Below are positions 62,098 to 64,000 of a stretch of DNA of 64,000 nucleotides, in pieces. This stretch comes from Symsagittifera roscoffensis. Its lineage: Eukaryota > Xenacoelomorpha > Acoela > Convolutidae. A program made the position numbers and the translations under genes. The notes beneath the pieces were generated by a model. It saw nothing but the letters and a program-made list of their open reading frames with translations, was not told where the DNA came from and made no database searches. Each line of letters begins with the position of its first letter. Position 1 is the first letter of the stretch. The DNA lies in the NCBI RefSeq assembly GCF_963678635.1, contig NC_087065.1, positions 2,542,001 to 2,606,000 of the forward strand, given 5' to 3'.

Positions 62098-64000
62098 CTA
62101 AAACACAAGTTAAAACTAAGTTAGCTGCCTATAGAATCTGAAGCAGCGTTTCAATCACAAAATTTCAGTTTTTAGTGCACAAAGGTGAGAAAATCTTTCA
62201 AAAAATAATTGTTATCCTTTGAAAAAATTGTATCCTCATTTTCAGTTTTTCGTAACCAAAAAAAACAGCCGTTAGAAGATTCTGTGCTACTTTCATAGTA
62301 CCCGACTATTTTTGTGGTATTGTGTATTTGCAAATTACTTTGCAAAAAACGTCGTCCAAACTTTACGTACCATTACGCTTCACGCGGGATCTATCACTTA
62401 GAGTCTTCATTTTGGCCGGACTCAATTTTAGTGGCGAGCAATTAGTGGTCGGGGATGAGACCGACTGTCTGTAGATCTCGTCCGTCGGCGACTGCGAGGA
62501 GTTCCTTCTATTGAGAAGAGGATCTGGAGGAATGTAGGGTTTGATGGTTAAATGATTGACAGGTTGATTGGTGTCTATGCCAGTGGATGGTGTCAGTGCC
62601 AGCTGGGTCTTGGCGTGGTCTTTGTTCAGCACGAACAGGTGGTTGATTGCCAGATTGGTCTTCATGCAGTTCACTACTTCCAGCGGCTGCTTGTGGCTCG
62701 TCGGCGACCCACCCGAGGAGTTTCCGGAGGCTGGACTGCTGTTGGCATCAATCGAGTTCCGACCACCTGAACACAAAAAAAAAACATTCCATTTCATTCC
62801 AACACAACTTAAGTACAATTCTTGAAGTTGTATGGTCAAAAGTGAATAAGAGAGCATCCGAAATCTCAAATAGCCTGGCATTTGATTTAAAGAGGTCACA
62901 GCTGAAAAGTAAAACAAAAACCGACCATTTAAGATCTTGGGTACTATCTGATTCAAATTTTTCCCGTATTATATTTGAACCAACGGCGATTTTCAAGAGC
63001 ACTGAGATGAGTTTAGAGTGGCTGCTAAAATACACGGAGCATTTTGAACAAAAAACAGCCATCAGATAGTTGGAAAAAAGTCAATGAACGCAAAGAAAAA
63101 AATACTGACTTTTTAAAAATCTTTCCAATTTAAATGAAAAAACTATATTGCTCTAAAGTTCTTTGATTTTCAATAACAATTTATGATATTTTTTTTGATA
63201 AAATTGACCTATTTTGAGAAAACTGGATCCAAAGGTAAATTTTTTATTCCGCTGAGAAATCTGAAAAAAAATCCACTTTCGAAACTAGAAATTGTTTAGG
63301 TTTTTAGTGACCTTTGCAATTTTGCTGTTCGATAGTGGAGTTTGACTTCCTTTTAACAAAGCAAGCGAACCGAACTTATAAACAACAAAATTCAAAACGC
63401 GAAAAATCCCATTTTGAATGTGAACAAATTTTAGGACTTTTCTAAAACGACCTATATAATAGTATTCGCTACTTTCATGAACTCTTAACATGCACAAACG
63501 TAGTTCCATCTTACGAGAGCATTATTTTCAAATTATGAGAATATTTGGGGGGAGTTTTCTGGTACGACAGCTCAAAACTTGCTTATTGAATAAACATGAT
63601 TCAACCTTGCTGCGCGTTTTGTCTTTTTTCTGGACAAATAATAAATAATTACGTCTTGAGAAAACTGAAAGAATAAAAAATAGACAAAGAGTGGTATAGA
63701 ATTCAGTGCAATAACGTCCAACAGAACAGCATCTGTGTGTGTTGCTCTCAAACCTTGCTTGTCGGCTGAATGTTCACACAAGTGGTGCCTGCTCCACTAC
63801 ACGTACTTTTATACGCAGACCCCTTGTCACTCGATATATTCGATACAGCACCCCCACTTGACCTGTAGGGGGGTGCTCTACCTCTACTATCATGTCTAAT
63901 ACCACACGAACTAGCAGCACGTATTTTCACAGGCGCCGTGCGAAGCTCGGTCCCCAAACTAATGCATTGAGCACCTGGGTAAGGACTCAGTTGCACGCCG
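61391..64000 (-). CDS. 3' exons of an unrecognised Ser/Pro-rich protein gene (5' end off the right edge)
   Basis: Three exons are visible: 64000-63754 (continues off the window, donor CAAG|GTTTGA), 62766-62371 (acceptor GTTCAG, donor AATG|GTACGT) and 62097-61391 with the stop. The last two join in phase. The first and second do not (phase 0 against 1 needed), so a small exon may be missing. The product is rich in Ser, Pro and basic residues, with many SP/TP dipeptides (NSSPASGNSSGGSPTS, SPTTNCSPLKLSPAKMK), which would suit proline-directed phosphorylation. The middle exon holds a less disordered patch (MKTNLAINHLFVLNKDH). The C-terminal part contains RPRIYNPFPVNYVHNS and a Gly/Ser tail. A scaffold or regulatory protein is a guess; no family recognised. 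Confidence 0.7.
62371..62766 (-). CDS. Penultimate exon of the Ser/Pro-rich gene
   Basis: It reads GGRNSIDANSSPASGNSSGG, then QPLEVVNCMKTNLAINHLFV and YIPPDPLLNRRNSSQSPTDE. Length 2 + 393 + 1 nt, donor and acceptor canonical. Confidence 0.75.
63754..64000 (-). CDS. Upstream exon of the Ser/Pro-rich gene, cut by the window edge
   Basis: An open frame from the edge reads VQLSPYPGAQCISLGTELRT and ends NIQPTSK at donor CAAG|GTTTGA. It is Ser/Gly/Ala-rich like the downstream exons. Its membership of the same gene is inferred from strand and composition. Confidence 0.55.

Noticed and set aside
62552..63069. Plus-strand frames of 72-140 codons at 62.5-63.1 kb
   Set aside because: Shadows of the minus-strand Ser/Pro-rich exon and its intron.
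1..64000. CRISPR arrays, operons, prokaryotic promoters or phage genes
   Set aside because: Spliced genes and eukaryotic transposons throughout; the only regular array is the ~572-bp tandem repeat without CRISPR-like spacers.

Overview
The window is nuclear DNA from an animal. Coding exons are GC-rich and separated by long AT-rich introns with GT..AG boundaries, transposable elements of several eukaryotic classes are dense, and the best-recognised gene encodes a motile-cilium dynein subunit. I cannot name the species. A free-living aquatic invertebrate fits, but that is inference.

Left third (1-31.0 kb): the minus-strand gene for axonemal outer-arm dynein intermediate chain 1 (DNAI1). Twelve exons can be placed with compatible phases, except between exons 3 and 4. 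The 3' end lies beyond the left edge. Its introns hold many insertions. One is a nested plus-strand two-exon gene (8823-12160) for a single-pass membrane protein with Sel1-like repeats. Others are hAT-type MITEs with perfect 8-bp target-site duplications, a decayed Ty3/gypsy element with LTR remnants (14.65-22.77 kb), a decayed piggyBac element (24.70-27.93 kb), several foldback MITEs, and tRNA-derived repeats. A tandem duplication of about 4.3 kb, with a later 3-kb loss from its second copy, placed a near-identical second copy of DNAI1 exon 6 inside the gypsy remnant.

Middle (34.5-53.4 kb): an 18.9-kb LTR retroelement with 410-bp LTRs (4 differences) and a 4-bp target-site duplication. Besides a 2247-codon Gag-Pol frame it carries two ORFs upstream of gag, two tiny overlapping hydrophobic ORFs, a Ser/Pro/Thr-rich frame with two stops, two abutting envelope-like ORFs, and an unrecognised 602-codon ORF. 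Its plus strand is A-rich and G-poor. A 188-bp duplication breaks the end of pol. This is the most notable feature of the window: a giant, recently inserted, retrovirus-like element with accessory genes. I find no recognised family for most of the extra ORFs.

Right (53.4-64 kb): a minus-strand 204-codon exon of an unrecognised gene (54.02-54.64 kb), a stretch of interspersed-repeat fragments, a tandem array of five ~572-bp units (57.67-60.54 kb), and the 3' exons of an unrecognised Ser/Pro-rich gene on the minus strand (61.39 kb to the right edge). A 200-base assembly gap lies at 31696-31895.
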